DNA of 64,000 nt from CAVLCC01 sp963624975 (GCA_963624975.1 CAVFRF010000046.1:1-64000), one strand, 5' to 3'. Shown: positions 47,205-56,806, numbered from the stretch's first letter. The notes: a model not told the origin generated them from the sequence alone. Translations and numbers: made by a program.

Positions 47205-48071
47205 CTACTTGCCGGGCTCGACTACCAGCGTATCCTCGTAGTCGGCGCCGTAGGTAGCGAGCAGGGTCTTCTCGTAGTCGGTGTGGAAGAAGTTCTCGGC
47301 ACCAAGCTTGGCCATGTCCTCGTTGATCCACTCCAGCAGGGTGGTGTTGCCCTTCGTCACGGCAGGCGCGATGGTGTCGGCATCGCCCAGAGTCTCGATG
47401 CCCACCACGTACTCGCCGGCGGTCGCCTGGTTGGCGAATGCGATCACCTCGGTGTTGTCGTTGGCCCACACCGCGTCGGCGTTGTTCTCGAAGGCCGACT
47501 TGGCGGCCGCGTAGGTGTCGTACTTCTCGAGCGTAAGCTCGGGGTTGTGCTCGGTGAGGTAGGTCTCGGCGGTGGTGCCCGAGATCACGATGACCTTGCG
47601 GTCGCCGACCTGGCTGAGGTCGGTTACCACGTGGTCCTTATGCGACACCACGCCCAGCGCCACGTTCATGTATGCAGAGGCGAAGTCGACTGCCTCGGCA
47701 CGCTCGGGGGTGATGGTGAAGTTGGCCAGGATCACGTCGACCTTGGCGGTCTGCAGGTACTCCACGCGGTTGGCGGCCTCGGTAGAAACGAACTCGACCT
47801 CGACGCCCAGGTCCTCGCCCAGGCGCTTGGCCAGCTCGATGTCGTATCCCTGATAGTCGCCGTTCTCGTCAACGTAGCCGAACGGGCTCTTGTCGCTGAA
47901 CACTCCGATCGTGATCTTGCCGCTCTCCTTGATCTGGTCGAGCGTGCGGAAAGATCCGCCTGTCGAGCTGCTGCTGGAACCGCAACCAGACAGCATCATC
48001 ACGCTTCCAAACGCCATGACCGCTGCCAGCGCCAGAACGAGCAGGAACTTCGAAGTCTTGAACTTAGTCAT
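47205..48071 (-). CDS. Amino-acid ABC transporter substrate-binding lipoprotein
   Basis: A 288-residue SBP_bac_3 protein with a lipoprotein signal (lipobox LSGC, Cys at 30), a Ser-rich linker, and IKESGKITIGVFSDKSPFGYVDENG at the N-terminus of the mature fold, which is the glutamate/aspartate or cystine type. It is the last gene of the leftward operon, 158 bases after the ATPase gene, so it may have its own promoter. AAGGAGAG precedes the ATG. Confidence 0.93.
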   Translation of the reverse strand: MTKFKTSKFLLVLALAAVMAFGSVMMLSGCGSSSSSTGGSFRTLDQIKESGKITIGVFSDKSPFGYVDENGDYQGYDIELAKRLGEDLGVEVEFVSTEAANRVEYLQTAKVDVILANFTITPERAEAVDFASAYMNVALGVVSHKDHVVTDLSQVGDRKVIVISGTTAETYLTEHNPELTLEKYDTYAAAKSAFENNADAVWANDNTEVIAFANQATAGEYVVGIETLGDADTIAPAVTKGNTTLLEWINEDMAKLGAENFFHTDYEKTLLATYGADYEDTLVVEPGK

Positions 48072-48228
48072 CTCACTCTCCTTGCAACAATCCCCCTCCA
48101 GGGAATTTCCAATGCAGAACAGTAAAGACTTTAAGTCCTACTAAGTCAATAGGAATTCTAGTTTTTGATGAGCGGCACCGCCGAGCGGGCACATCGGCGT
48201 CCAGGCGCTGAGCGCAAGCAGCGCGACC

Positions 48229-49032
48229 CTATGCGTCGTGGTGGCGCACCGCGTCGAACTCGAAGGTGTTGAGGAACTTCTTGGCGCGGTCGGTCGCAGG
48301 CGAGTCGAAGAACCTCTCGGGAATGTCCTGCTCCACGATGCCGCCGTCGTCGAAGAACAGCACCCTGTCGGCCACGGCTCGGGCGAACTGCATCTCGTGC
48401 GTCACGATGATCATGGTCTTGCCCTCTTTGGCCAGCCCCAGGATCACGTCGAGCACCTCGCGCACCATCTCGGGGTCGAGCGCCGCCGTGACCTCGTCGA
48501 GCAGCAGCACCTCCGGCTCCATCGCCATGGCGCGGGCGATCGCCACGCGCTGCTTCTGCCCGCCCGAGAGCTGTCGGGGGAAACTGTCCTCCTTGTCGGC
48601 AAGCCCCACGCGGTCGAGCAGCGCACGAGCGGTGGCCTGCGCCTCCTCCTTCGACTTGCCCAGCACGCGCACGGGCGCGAGCGTGATGTTGTCGATCACC
48701 GTCATGTGCGGAAACAGGTCGTAGCTCTGAAACACCATGCCCACCTTCTGGCGCAGCTTGGAGAGGTCGACTCCCTCGCCCGACACCACCTTTCCGTCGA
48801 GCTTGATGGTGCCGCCCTGGATGGGTTCGAGCGCGTTGATGCAGCGCAGGAACGTGGACTTGCCGCAGCCCGACGGGCCGATGACCACGATCACCTCGCC
48901 CCTGGCCACGTCGAGGTTGATGTCTTCGAGCACGACGTTGCCGTCGTAGGCCTTCTTCAGATGCTCGACGGAAAGCAGCGGCGCTTCGGCCGTTTCGTTC
49001 ATGGTGTCGGTATCGCTCATGGTGTCGCTCAT
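48229..49032 (-). CDS. Amino-acid ABC transporter ATP-binding protein
   Basis: A 267-residue ATPase. Walker [10 protein letters not shown], signature LSGGQKQR, Walker [14 protein letters not shown] (DEVT in place of the usual DEPT) and H-loop VTHEM are present. I start at the ATG at 49032 because GGAG sits six bases upstream; the ATG at 49044 has no good site. The first 20 residues are a Met/Asp/Thr-rich repeat ([11 protein letters not shown]) of no clear role. It lies two bases from the permease gene. Confidence 0.93.
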   Translation of the reverse strand: MSDTMSDTDTMNETAEAPLLSVEHLKKAYDGNVVLEDINLDVARGEVIVVIGPSGCGKSTFLRCINALEPIQGGTIKLDGKVVSGEGVDLSKLRQKVGMVFQSYDLFPHMTVIDNITLAPVRVLGKSKEEAQATARALLDRVGLADKEDSFPRQLSGGQKQRVAIARAMAMEPEVLLLDEVTAALDPEMVREVLDVILGLAKEGKTMIIVTHEMQFARAVADRVLFFDDGGIVEQDIPERFFDSPATDRAKKFLNTFEFDAVRHHDA

Positions 49033-49034
49033 GA

Positions 49035-49709
49035 TCAGCTCCATTTTTTCTCAAGATGGGTAGCCAGCATGCTGATGGGCCAGCACACCAGGAAGTACAG
49101 AAGCATTATGGTGCCGTAGATGCCGAACACGGCGTTGGGCGAGGTCATCCTGTTGGCCTCGATGATCTGCTGCCCGACCTTCATCACCTCTATAACGCCA
49201 ATCATGAGCAGCAGGCTCGTGGTCTTGACCATGCGGGTGATGAGGTTGATGGACGTGGGGATCAGGCGCCTCACGGCCTGCGGGATGATCACGTAGCGGT
49301 ACACGTCGGCGCGCGACAGGCCCAGCGCCTCGGCGCTCTCGTACTGGTGCGGCGGAATGCTGGTGAGCGCGCCTCGCACGAGGTCGCCCATCTCGCCCGT
49401 GCCCCAGAATGTGAACACGATCACCGACGACAGCTCGGCCGACAGGTTGATGCCCAGCACGCGCGTGGCTCCGAAGAACACGATGTAGAGCAGCACCAGC
49501 TGCGGCATGATGCGCACTATCTCGAGGTAGATGCGCGAGATGACCTTGGCCACGATGTTGTCCCACGTCATGAAGATGCCGAAGAGCATGCCCAGCACGA
49601 TGCTCAGCACCACCGATATGGCGCTGATCTGCACCGCCACCCACAGCCCTTGGAGAAGGCGCGCGGCGTTCGAACCCATGAAGAGGACATCAAGCCCCAA
49701 AGCTTCCAT
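49035..49709 (-). CDS. Amino-acid ABC transporter permease, second copy
   Basis: A 224-residue HisM/GlnP-type membrane subunit with the EAA loop YESAEALGLSRADVYRYVIIPQAVR. GGAGG is seven bases before its ATG. It overlaps the first permease gene by 20 bases. The two permeases probably form a heterodimer. Confidence 0.92.
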   Translation of the reverse strand: MEALGLDVLFMGSNAARLLQGLWVAVQISAISVVLSIVLGMLFGIFMTWDNIVAKVISRIYLEIVRIMPQLVLLYIVFFGATRVLGINLSAELSSVIVFTFWGTGEMGDLVRGALTSIPPHQYESAEALGLSRADVYRYVIIPQAVRRLIPTSINLITRMVKTTSLLLMIGVIEVMKVGQQIIEANRMTSPNAVFGIYGTIMLLYFLVCWPISMLATHLEKKWS

Positions 49710-50349
49710 AGCGCATCCTCCTCTCCAGGTACGAGCCGATGAGCGACACCGGCACCAGGATAGCCAGGTAGAACAGCACCAGCATCACGAGGCACTCCGT
49801 GGTCTTGTAGTAGAGGCCCATGAGGTCCTTGGTCACGAACATGAGGTCCATGAGGCTGATGGCGCTGAACACGCTGGTTTCCTTGAGCAGGAATATCACG
49901 TTGGCCACGAACGACGGCATGCTCAGCGACACCGCCTGCGGCAAGATCACGAAGCGCATGGCCTGCAGCTTGGTGAGCCCCAACGCCGCGGCGCTCTCGT
50001 GCTGGATGGTGTCGACCGACTCGAGGCCGCTGCGAAACGACTCCGCCATGTAGGCGCCGCCGTGCAGGGCGAGGCCGATCATTCCGCAAAGCTCGGGCGT
50101 GATGCTCGCGCCCAGCCTGGGCAGGCCGAAGTAGAAGAAGAACAGCTGGATCAGCAACGGGGTGTTGCGGAACAGCTCGATGTACACGCGGCAGATCTGG
50201 CGGAGCACCGGTATGCGAAAATGCACGATCATGGCCACGACCAGTCCGATGACGATAGATCCCGCAATGCCTATCCAGCCAATGCTCAACGTCAGCAGCG
50301 CAGCATCCCAGAAAAGCGGGAAGTATTGCGCCATGGCGTCAAAATTCAA
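49690..50349 (-). CDS. Amino-acid ABC transporter permease, first copy
   Basis: A 219-residue HisM/GlnP-type permease with EAA loop QHESAAALGLTKLQAMRFV. I propose a TTG start at 50349 because GGAGAAGG lies eight bases upstream; the ATG at 50334 has no site and the open frame to 50505 adds basic, non-membrane residues. It is the first gene of the operon, ahead of the second permease, the ATPase and the binding protein. Confidence 0.9.
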   Translation of the reverse strand: MNFDAMAQYFPLFWDAALLTLSIGWIGIAGSIVIGLVVAMIVHFRIPVLRQICRVYIELFRNTPLLIQLFFFYFGLPRLGASITPELCGMIGLALHGGAYMAESFRSGLESVDTIQHESAAALGLTKLQAMRFVILPQAVSLSMPSFVANVIFLLKETSVFSAISLMDLMFVTKDLMGLYYKTTECLVMLVLFYLAILVPVSLIGSYLERRMRYGSFGA

Positions 50350-50604
50350 TTCGTACCCCTTCTCCAATACACGTTGTTCGAGCGACCCGATGCCTTCGCG
50401 CGTGGCGCGAGGTGAGGCGCGAAGCACGCGCCTTGCGGCAGGGTCACGAACGCATGCGCATCTGGCACGCGGGCGCGGCGGCGCCAGCATGCGAAATTCG
50501 CACACCGGTTCACATTAGCAGCTTTTGCTCGCGTTATGCGCGAGTAGTCCCGTATTCAGCGCAAGCACTACGGGAGTGGGAGGGCACTAATCGGGGCAGC
50601 GCAT

Positions 50605-50632
50605 AAAAAAGCCCGCCGGGTGGCGGGCTTTT
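50605..50632. terminator. Bidirectional terminator beside tRNA-His
   Basis: GCCCGCC (50611-50617) pairs with GGCGGGC (50622-50628), flanked by AAAAAA on the left and TTTT on the right. It is ten bases past the tRNA 3' end on the reverse strand. The remaining 50350-50604 stretch has only small repeats (a CTCGCG/CGCGAG hairpin near 50530) and no gene. Confidence 0.92.
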
Positions 50633-50641
50633 GCTTTTGTA

Positions 50642-50718
50642 TGGGGTGGGTGAAGGGGCTCGAACCCTCGACCTACGGAGCCACAGTCCGTCGCTCTGCC
50701 AATTGAGCTACACCCACC
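50642..50718 (-). tRNA. tRNA-His (GTG)
   Basis: The reverse strand folds as a tRNA: acceptor GTGGGTG/CACCCAC, D-arm GCTC..GAGC, anticodon loop CTGTGGC (GTG), T-arm CGAGGGTTCGAGCCCCTT-type, and encoded CCA. The extra 5' G(-1) opposite C73 is the histidine identity element. Confidence 0.97.
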
Positions 50719-50750
50719 ATCTCGTGCGCAACTCGGAGTTGCGAGTTGCT

Positions 50751-50778
50751 AGTATACCATCTTCTGCCGTCGGGGCAA
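50751..50778 (-). promoter_or_regulatory. Promoter of tRNA-His
   Basis: TTGCCC (50773-50778) and TATACT (50751-50756) are 16 bases apart on the reverse strand, 32 bases before the tRNA. The same -10 and spacing occur at tRNA-Ala. Confidence 0.68.
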
Positions 50779-50875
50779 CGCCTATGTGCATAAATCGCGG
50801 TGGATAGCATCGGCCAGCGTTATTGGAGCGTTGCAAGCCCACCGTCGCGCGTCCGCGCGAGCGCGAACGTTGGCC

Positions 50876-51142
50876 CTAGCCGCGCAGGCCGGGGTTCTTC
50901 TCCAAGTGCTCGGTGAGGGCGTTGTGCAGCGACACCAGCTGGTTGTGCGACAAGATCACGCGCGACACCAGATACGAGGGCGCCTTGCTGTCGGGGCTGG
51001 GCGAATGGTCGTTGTAGATGAAGTCGATGCGCGACTCCGACGGGGTCGAGGCGATGATCGACATGTTGGCGTACACGCCGCGCAGGTCTTCGGGCCTGGC
51101 GGTGATGTTGAGGTTCGCGGGTTTGGGGTTCTGGTCGGGCAT
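50876..51142 (-). CDS. DUF3467 family protein
   Basis: An 88-residue soluble protein. ARPEDLRGVYANMSIIASTPSESRIDFIY and a later SRVILSHNQLVSLHNALTEHLEKN match DUF3467, a small conserved domain of unknown role (often seen in single-gene units). AAGGAG is five to six bases before the ATG at 51142. It is divergent from the trigger-factor-like gene, with 299 bases between them that hold only a CTGGCGG/CCGCCAG hairpin at 51181-51202. Confidence 0.82.
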   Translation of the reverse strand: MPDQNPKPANLNITARPEDLRGVYANMSIIASTPSESRIDFIYNDHSPSPDSKAPSYLVSRVILSHNQLVSLHNALTEHLEKNPGLRG

Positions 51143-51441
51143 GTTGGCTCCTTCCGGGGTCGTGAACTTGAGATTTGCATCTGGCGGCGGGATGCCCGCC
51201 AGACGAACGAGCTGCATGGATGCAAAGACGCGACCGAAAGCGCAAGCTGCACTGCCCGCGATGCTCGCCGCCCGTTCGCGTTCCCACTATAGTACATGCC
51301 ACGCCGGTTGCGCGGCTAAACCATTATCATCGAGAAGGTCTGCCGTGCCGAAGGCGGGGCGCACGCCTCGCTTCCGGCAGCGTGCCGCAACGGCCCGGCG
51401 AGACGCAAGCTCTAGATTCTCCAAGACTAGGAGTTCCGCAT

Positions 51442-52449
51442 ATGAACATCATCAAGCTCATCAAGAAGCCCGGCCAGGGCAAGATCGACTTCTTCGCCAC
51501 CGTCGACGGCGAGACCGTCGACGACGCGATCGACTACGCCATCGAGGCCATCTGCGCGCAAACCGGCGTGTACGGCAACGACGACGGCGATGCGGAGCCG
51601 GCCCTGCGCGACCGCTTGGGCGACCGCCAGTTCGACATGCTGCTGCAGCATCACGTGATGAGCCGGATCATGCCCTTCGTGATCAAGGATCAAGCCGACC
51701 TCAACATGGCGTTCGAGCCGCAGTGCTCTGGCGAGGAGATCCCGCATCGCGGCGAGAACTTCACCTTCCAGATCCACGTGCTGCAGCGTCCCACGTGCAT
51801 CCTTTCGTCGTACGACCCGGTGGAGGTCACGGTGGCGCGCTACATCGTGACCGACGACGCGGTGGACAAGCGCATCGCGCAGCTGGGCGCCGAGAACCCC
51901 GACTATGCCGAGGCCGCCGGCGACCTCGAGGTGGCCGACGTGATGCGCGAGCAGGTGCGCGCCGACCTCGAGAGGGAGGCCGAGCACCAGTCCAACCAGG
52001 ACCTCAACGTGGTGGTCGATGCGATGCTGGCCCACAGGCTGCAGGGCAAGATCCCCAACGAGCTGTACGAGAGCGCGGCCAACAGCGTCTACGCCAACCT
52101 GCTTAGCACCCTCAGACAGCAGGGCAGCACGCTCGAGCAGTTCGCCGCCGCCCAGGGCCTCGACCAGAACCAGGTGCGCATGCAGGTGGCCATGCAAGCG
52201 CAGAGCATAGTGATGCAGGGACTGGCGCTCGACAAGCTCTTCGACATGAAGGTCGGACAGCTCACCGACGAGGACATCGAGGCGGCGTACACCTCCTTCT
52301 CCCCCGGCCACGAGGACGAGGTGAAGAAGCAGTTCGAGGAGAGCGGCCGCATCTACGCAGTGCACGAGGTGGCCAAGCGCATGGCCGCGCACAAATGGCT
52401 GCTGGCCAACGCCAAGATCACCTACAAGGACGAGGACTACCAGATCTAG
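51442..52449 (+). CDS. Trigger-factor-like protein without FKBP domain
   Basis: A 335-residue protein. The C-terminal 180 residues (LYESAANSVYANLLSTLRQQGSTL onward, ending in TDEDIEAAYTSF and an MAAHKWLLANA helix) resemble the trigger-factor/SurA-like chaperone arm, and a DVTVARYIVTDDAVDKRI-type strand-helix joins it to an N-terminal domain. The FKBP-type prolyl isomerase domain expected in the middle is not there, and the length is about 100 residues short of trigger factor. It is probably a divergent chaperone paralogue. A terminator follows at 52511. Confidence 0.7.
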   Translation: MNIIKLIKKPGQGKIDFFATVDGETVDDAIDYAIEAICAQTGVYGNDDGDAEPALRDRLGDRQFDMLLQHHVMSRIMPFVIKDQADLNMAFEPQCSGEEIPHRGENFTFQIHVLQRPTCILSSYDPVEVTVARYIVTDDAVDKRIAQLGAENPDYAEAAGDLEVADVMREQVRADLEREAEHQSNQDLNVVVDAMLAHRLQGKIPNELYESAANSVYANLLSTLRQQGSTLEQFAAAQGLDQNQVRMQVAMQAQSIVMQGLALDKLFDMKVGQLTDEDIEAAYTSFSPGHEDEVKKQFEESGRIYAVHEVAKRMAAHKWLLANAKITYKDEDYQI

Positions 52450-52510
52450 CATCCTCGCATGTCGCACGAAGCGCCCACGGGCGACCCAACGCGCGACGAC
52501 CCAGCAATCA

Positions 52511-52548
52511 ACGGGCTGCATGCACCACCGCATGCAGCCCGTAATTTT
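52511..52548 (+). terminator. Terminator of the trigger-factor-like gene
   Basis: Arms 52511-52523 and 52530-52542 are perfect 13-base inverted copies with a six-base loop, followed by AATTTT. Confidence 0.88.
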
Positions 52549-52578
52549 GAAGGCAGGCATCTACCCTAGGAGCGTCAA

Positions 52579-53493
52579 ATGCCGGTTCTGGCACAGGTTA
52601 TTCTTCTCACATGCATCACCGGCATCGGCAGCGGAGCGCTGGGCGCGGGCATCGCGGCGCTCGTGAACTTCGAGTCCAACCGCATCGCCAGCATCATGCT
52701 GAGCTTTGCCGCCGGTCTGATGCTGGCCATCGTGTGCTTTGACTTCGTGCCCGAGGCGGTGGAGCTGGAAGAGGGCAACGCGCACCTCATGCTGGTGGTG
52801 CTGTGCATCGCCGCCGGCGCCGCGTTCGTGGGCGCGCTGGTGCACGTGATCGACAAGAAGGCCGAGAAGCACGCGCACTGCTGCGCGCTGGACGACCCCG
52901 AGATCGCCGCGGCCCTCGACGAGGCCGCCAAGAAGGCGCACATGCAGATGCACGACGACCTCGCGGCGCACTCCCGCGAGCATGGGCACGACCACCACGG
53001 CCATCATCACCATGCGGCCCCGTTCGAGGGCAAAAGTCCCGAGGCCCTCAAGATCGCGGGACTCGTGCTGGCAGCCGCGATCGCCATGCACAACATCCCC
53101 GCGGGCATGAGCATCGGCGCCTCGTTCGCCGACTCAACCGGCACTTTGGTGAGCGACGCGGTGGTAATCGCCCTGCTCATGGGGCTGCACAGCATCCCGG
53201 AGTCGATGTCGCTGGGCGTGCCGTTCCTGCGTGCAGGGTACAGCAAGGGCACGACCGTGGCCATCGCCGCGGTCGTGGGAGCCACCATGGTGGTGGGTGC
53301 GGCGATAGGATACCTCGTTGGCGGCATCGGCCTCTTCTGGCTGGGCATGAGCCTGGCCTTCGCCAGCGGCGCCATGCTCTACGTGCTCTTCGGCGAGATC
53401 CTGCCCGAGGCCTTCTCGCTCTTCCACTCAAAGCGTCCCACAGTGGCCGTGATCGTGGGCATTCTCTGCGGTCTGATGCTGGTGCATCTGTAG
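52579..53493 (+). CDS. ZIP-family divalent metal transporter
   Basis: A 304-residue Zn2+ (or Fe/Mn) transporter with about eight helices. The metal-path motifs AMHNIPAGMSIG and LHSIPESMSLG lie in helices 4 and 5. The cytosolic loop (about 95-150) has a dense His cluster, EHGHDHHGHHHH, typical of ZIP metal sensing. TAGGAG precedes the ATG. It stands alone between the trigger-factor-like gene and the methyltransferase cluster. Confidence 0.93.
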   Translation: MPVLAQVILLTCITGIGSGALGAGIAALVNFESNRIASIMLSFAAGLMLAIVCFDFVPEAVELEEGNAHLMLVVLCIAAGAAFVGALVHVIDKKAEKHAHCCALDDPEIAAALDEAAKKAHMQMHDDLAAHSREHGHDHHGHHHHAAPFEGKSPEALKIAGLVLAAAIAMHNIPAGMSIGASFADSTGTLVSDAVVIALLMGLHSIPESMSLGVPFLRAGYSKGTTVAIAAVVGATMVVGAAIGYLVGGIGLFWLGMSLAFASGAMLYVLFGEILPEAFSLFHSKRPTVAVIVGILCGLMLVHL

Positions 53494-53522
53494 ACGCGAG
53501 GCCGGCTCCCGCACTCAAAACA

Positions 53523-53551
53523 GAAGCGACCCTCGTAGAGAGGGCCGCTTC
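53523..53551. terminator. Hairpin after the ZIP gene
   Basis: GAAGCG-CCCTC pairs with GAGGG-CGCTTC with one mismatch and a five-base loop (53523-53551). No U-tract; a GCAGGC/GCCTGC hairpin follows at 53564-53578. They separate the convergent ZIP and methyltransferase genes. No gene is seen in 53494-53732. Confidence 0.4.
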
Positions 53552-53732
53552 CGCGAAGGGTTAGCAGGCAACGCCTGCCCGACAAGCCGCCCTCTGGAAG
53601 GAGGGGGTCAGGCACTTTTGGAGGAATGTTGCCAAGGCTTGGAGGGGATGTCTCCATCGGATAGGGGCAGCACTCGACCTCGAGAGCGGCTATGTCGCAA
53701 CTATGCAAACTCGTTCATGCCAACCAACGTTT

Positions 53733-54542
53733 CTACTCTTCGGGCTTCACGGGGAACAGCCCGGCCTTGTAGGCCCTGAGATAGGCTCCGCAATAGGGGT
53801 CGACGCCCATAAGAGCCGTGGTGGCGTGCATCGTGGCCAGCATATCCTCGCTCATGGAGTCCATGATGGCGCTGTCCATGCCAGCCTGCATGGTGAGCGA
53901 CAGGAACTGCGTGTTGATGGCCTTGCGGTACGGCATGCCAAACGAGATGTTGGAGAGTCCCGAGGTAATGTGCACGTCGGGATACTCGGCCTTGATGCGA
54001 TGGATGGTCTCGATGAAGCTCACCATCGACTGCTGGTTGGTGGCCAACGTGGTCACAAGCGGGTCGATGAGGATGTTGTCGTGCGGAATGCCGTAGGCCT
54101 CGGCCCTCTTGATGATCTCTTTGGCGATGTCGAACTTGGTGGCCGGGTCGTCCGGGATTCCGTTGGTGTCGCAGGTAAGCGCCACGACCTTCCAGTCGGT
54201 TCCCTGGATGGCCGGCAGCACGGTCTCGCACTTGCCCTCCTCGAGGGAGATGGAGTTCATGCATCCCACCTTGTTGGCCATTGGCATGCACTTGACGATA
54301 ACCGAGGGGTCGGGGCTGTCGATGCACAGCGGAGTGTCCACGGTGTCCTGCACCAGGTTGATGAGCCACTCCATGACCTCCATCTCCACGTCGGGCTTGA
54401 CGCCCGCGCACACGTCGATGTAGGTGGCGCCGCCGTCGGCCTGGCCCTTGGCGATGTACTTGATGTAATCGTCGTCCCTGGCCTCGATGGCAGCCAGGGT
54501 CTTGGGGATGAAGCCGTTGATCTTCTCGCCGATGATAATCAT
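53733..54542 (-). CDS. Methyltetrahydrofolate:corrinoid methyltransferase (MtgA-like)
   Basis: A pterin-binding-domain enzyme (269 residues) that moves a methyl group between a corrinoid protein and THF. It shows GEKINGF at the N-terminus, an EEGKCETVLPA segment, TCDTNGIPDDP and the family signature SGLSNISFGMPYRKAIN. AGGAGG is seven bases before the ATG at 54542. It is the last gene of the methyltransferase operon. By analogy with MtgA it should make methyl-THF from the methylated corrinoid protein. Confidence 0.87.
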   Translation of the reverse strand: MIIIGEKINGFIPKTLAAIEARDDDYIKYIAKGQADGGATYIDVCAGVKPDVEMEVMEWLINLVQDTVDTPLCIDSPDPSVIVKCMPMANKVGCMNSISLEEGKCETVLPAIQGTDWKVVALTCDTNGIPDDPATKFDIAKEIIKRAEAYGIPHDNILIDPLVTTLATNQQSMVSFIETIHRIKAEYPDVHITSGLSNISFGMPYRKAINTQFLSLTMQAGMDSAIMDSMSEDMLATMHATTALMGVDPYCGAYLRAYKAGLFPVKPEE

Positions 54543-54699
54543 TTCCTTACCTCCTGTCGTTGTGGCTGAGGCAGATGCCTTTCGCATCTACGCCAGCTCC
54601 GGTTCCAGTCCAACAAACAATGCGCTACCTCTTGACCGCCTATGAACTCGCCTTCTCGCGCGTCCGGCCGTGCCTTCGCACGAGAAGGCGCTTGCCACC

Positions 54700-56727
54700 C
54701 TAGTCGTTGAGCGTCATTCCCCTTCCGCGGGTGTCCACGAAGAAGTGCTCTTTCCTGTCGCCGCGTTCCCACTCGGGCTGCTCGGTTGCGATGGCCTCGA
54801 TACGGGTCTCGATGTAGATGTCTTTGTCGCCCGTGCCCGATTGCGCCTGAACGTCCTCGCAGTTGAGCGTGATCTCGATGTTCCTGGCACCGCTTTGCTG
54901 CGCAGCCTCGCGGGCCCTGTCCACGGCGTACTGCCTGCCATACTCGACGGCGTCTTCGAGACGCTCGAACATCTTCATCTCCCATGCCGAGTGCAGGTTG
55001 AAGCCATCGTTGTTCTCGCCGGGGGTCACAAGGATCTTTACCGACTCGATAACCTTGCCCACTGCCGAGCCTATGGCGTTGGCCACCTCGGAGTTCTCGG
55101 GGATGATGAGCTGCGTTCCGATGCGCTCGGCAGCGCGGGGCAGCCAGGCCTCGACGGGCGCGCCGATGCCGATGAGAGGAATGTTGGTCTTGATGGAGCA
55201 GGTCACGTACTCCCCGGCTCTGGGATGCAGCTGCTTGGCGAAGAAGTATGCCGCACCCGGGTCTTCCTTGAGATTGAACCTCGCGCCTTCGTGGATAGCC
55301 AGGCTCTGGATGCTGCAGTAGCAAAGCTCGTCGACGATGCGGTCGGCGGCCACGGCTATGAACTCGTCCATCTGCATGTCGAAGCGCTTGGCAAGAAGGC
55401 TCACCGCTCGTTTGGATGCATCGACGTCGAACGTGGAGAGCTTGCCCGCCGCATGCAGGATGTCGGTCGGCGTGACCGAAACCCTGCTCAGCACGCCCAC
55501 GTTCACGAGCCTGTCGAGGTTGAGCAGGTTGGGCTCGGCCTCGATGCGCTCGGCGATGGTGAAGAACGTGTGCGGACCATCCTTGACGGCTTCGACCACC
55601 TTCTGCTCCGTGGCCGACAGCGATGCCGTGGCATGCTTGTTGAGCAGCTTGAAGCAGTCGACCACCTGCACGTAGCGCAGCAGATAGGCGTACGGCACTA
55701 TGACCCTGCGCAGCTCGTCGTTGAGATAGGGGAATTCCGATGCCGCCACGCAGATCGGAATCACGCGCTGCGGCCCCACCTGGAGGTTGCGGCCCATATC
55801 CATCTGGATGTAGCTGTCGCCGCCAAGCCCGTAGGTGTTGATCGAGGCGGCCTCCACCTGGGTGAGGAAGCCTCCCACGCGGGCTCCTTCCTCGTCGACC
55901 CTGGGCACGCCATCCTTTACCACCGCGATGTCGGTGGTGGTACCGCCCATGTCCAGCACGAAGCCGTCCTTCACACCGGACAAGAAGCCCGCGCCTATGA
56001 TCGAAGCCGCAGGACCGGAGAGCAGGGTCTCGATCGGCTTCTCCTGCGCCAGCTTCTCGCCCACCAGCGTGCCGTCGCCCTTCACCACCATGATCGGGGC
56101 ATCCACGCCCTTCTCGTCGAGAGAAGCGCGCACCGACATCAGCAGTCGCTTGATGATCGGGATGAGCTTGGCGTTGAGCACCGCGGTAACGGTGCGCTCG
56201 TGAATCCCGAGCGAGCGCGTGAGGTGATGGGCGCACACCACTGGCAAGTCCAGCACCTCACGAACTAGCTCTTGCACACGCAGCTCGTGCTCTGGATTGC
56301 GCACGCTCAGATATCCCGAGATGGCTATCGCGTCTACCTGGCCGCGCATCGACTCCAGCGCCTCGCGCACTGCATCTTCGTCGAGCGGCTCCTTGGCGAT
56401 GCCCTTCACGTTGTGCCCGCCGGGCACGACGCGCAGCTCCGAGCACGGGATGTTGCCGTTTGGCTCGAAGCCTATCATCACCAGCCCGACCTCGCAGCCG
56501 GCGCCTTCCACGATGGCGTTGGTGGCGAGCGTGGTCGAAAGCGACACGATCTCGATGCTATCGAAGTCGTCGAACTCCATGCCGTTTATGCAACCGATGA
56601 TGCCCCGGCTCAGGTCGTCGCGCGTCGTGAGGCTCTTGGCCTTCGCAAGCACCTTGCGAGCCGACCTGTCGATCACCACTCCGTCGGTATAGGTGCCACC
56701 TGTATCGATCCCAAGTACCAACGACAT
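54700..56727 (-). CDS. Hydantoinase/oxoprolinase-type ASKHA protein in corrinoid cluster
   Basis: A 675-residue protein with HyuA-like domains: the actin-like phosphate-1 loop GIDTGGTYTDGVVID (6-20) and phosphate-2 loop VLDMGGTTTDIAVVKDG (about 298-314). The N-terminal domain spans about 1-180 and the second about 190-480. Typical RamA/RACo-type activators carry N-terminal or C-terminal iron-sulfur sites, and none is visible here, so it is not a standard one. Its place between the methyltransferase genes suggests a role in corrinoid reactivation or in cleaving an N-acyl/lactam substrate. A hairpin separates it from the upstream gene. Confidence 0.8.
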   Translation of the reverse strand: MSLVLGIDTGGTYTDGVVIDRSARKVLAKAKSLTTRDDLSRGIIGCINGMEFDDFDSIEIVSLSTTLATNAIVEGAGCEVGLVMIGFEPNGNIPCSELRVVPGGHNVKGIAKEPLDEDAVREALESMRGQVDAIAISGYLSVRNPEHELRVQELVREVLDLPVVCAHHLTRSLGIHERTVTAVLNAKLIPIIKRLLMSVRASLDEKGVDAPIMVVKGDGTLVGEKLAQEKPIETLLSGPAASIIGAGFLSGVKDGFVLDMGGTTTDIAVVKDGVPRVDEEGARVGGFLTQVEAASINTYGLGGDSYIQMDMGRNLQVGPQRVIPICVAASEFPYLNDELRRVIVPYAYLLRYVQVVDCFKLLNKHATASLSATEQKVVEAVKDGPHTFFTIAERIEAEPNLLNLDRLVNVGVLSRVSVTPTDILHAAGKLSTFDVDASKRAVSLLAKRFDMQMDEFIAVAADRIVDELCYCSIQSLAIHEGARFNLKEDPGAAYFFAKQLHPRAGEYVTCSIKTNIPLIGIGAPVEAWLPRAAERIGTQLIIPENSEVANAIGSAVGKVIESVKILVTPGENNDGFNLHSAWEMKMFERLEDAVEYGRQYAVDRAREAAQQSGARNIEITLNCEDVQAQSGTGDKDIYIETRIEAIATEQPEWERGDRKEHFFVDTRGRGMTLND

Positions 56728-56806
56728 GATCTCTCACTCCTCAAACATGCTTCTCGAACTCCGGCAGCCCTGTGCTGCCCGCTAACCTCTTCGCTTTTCG
56801 GGGCTT

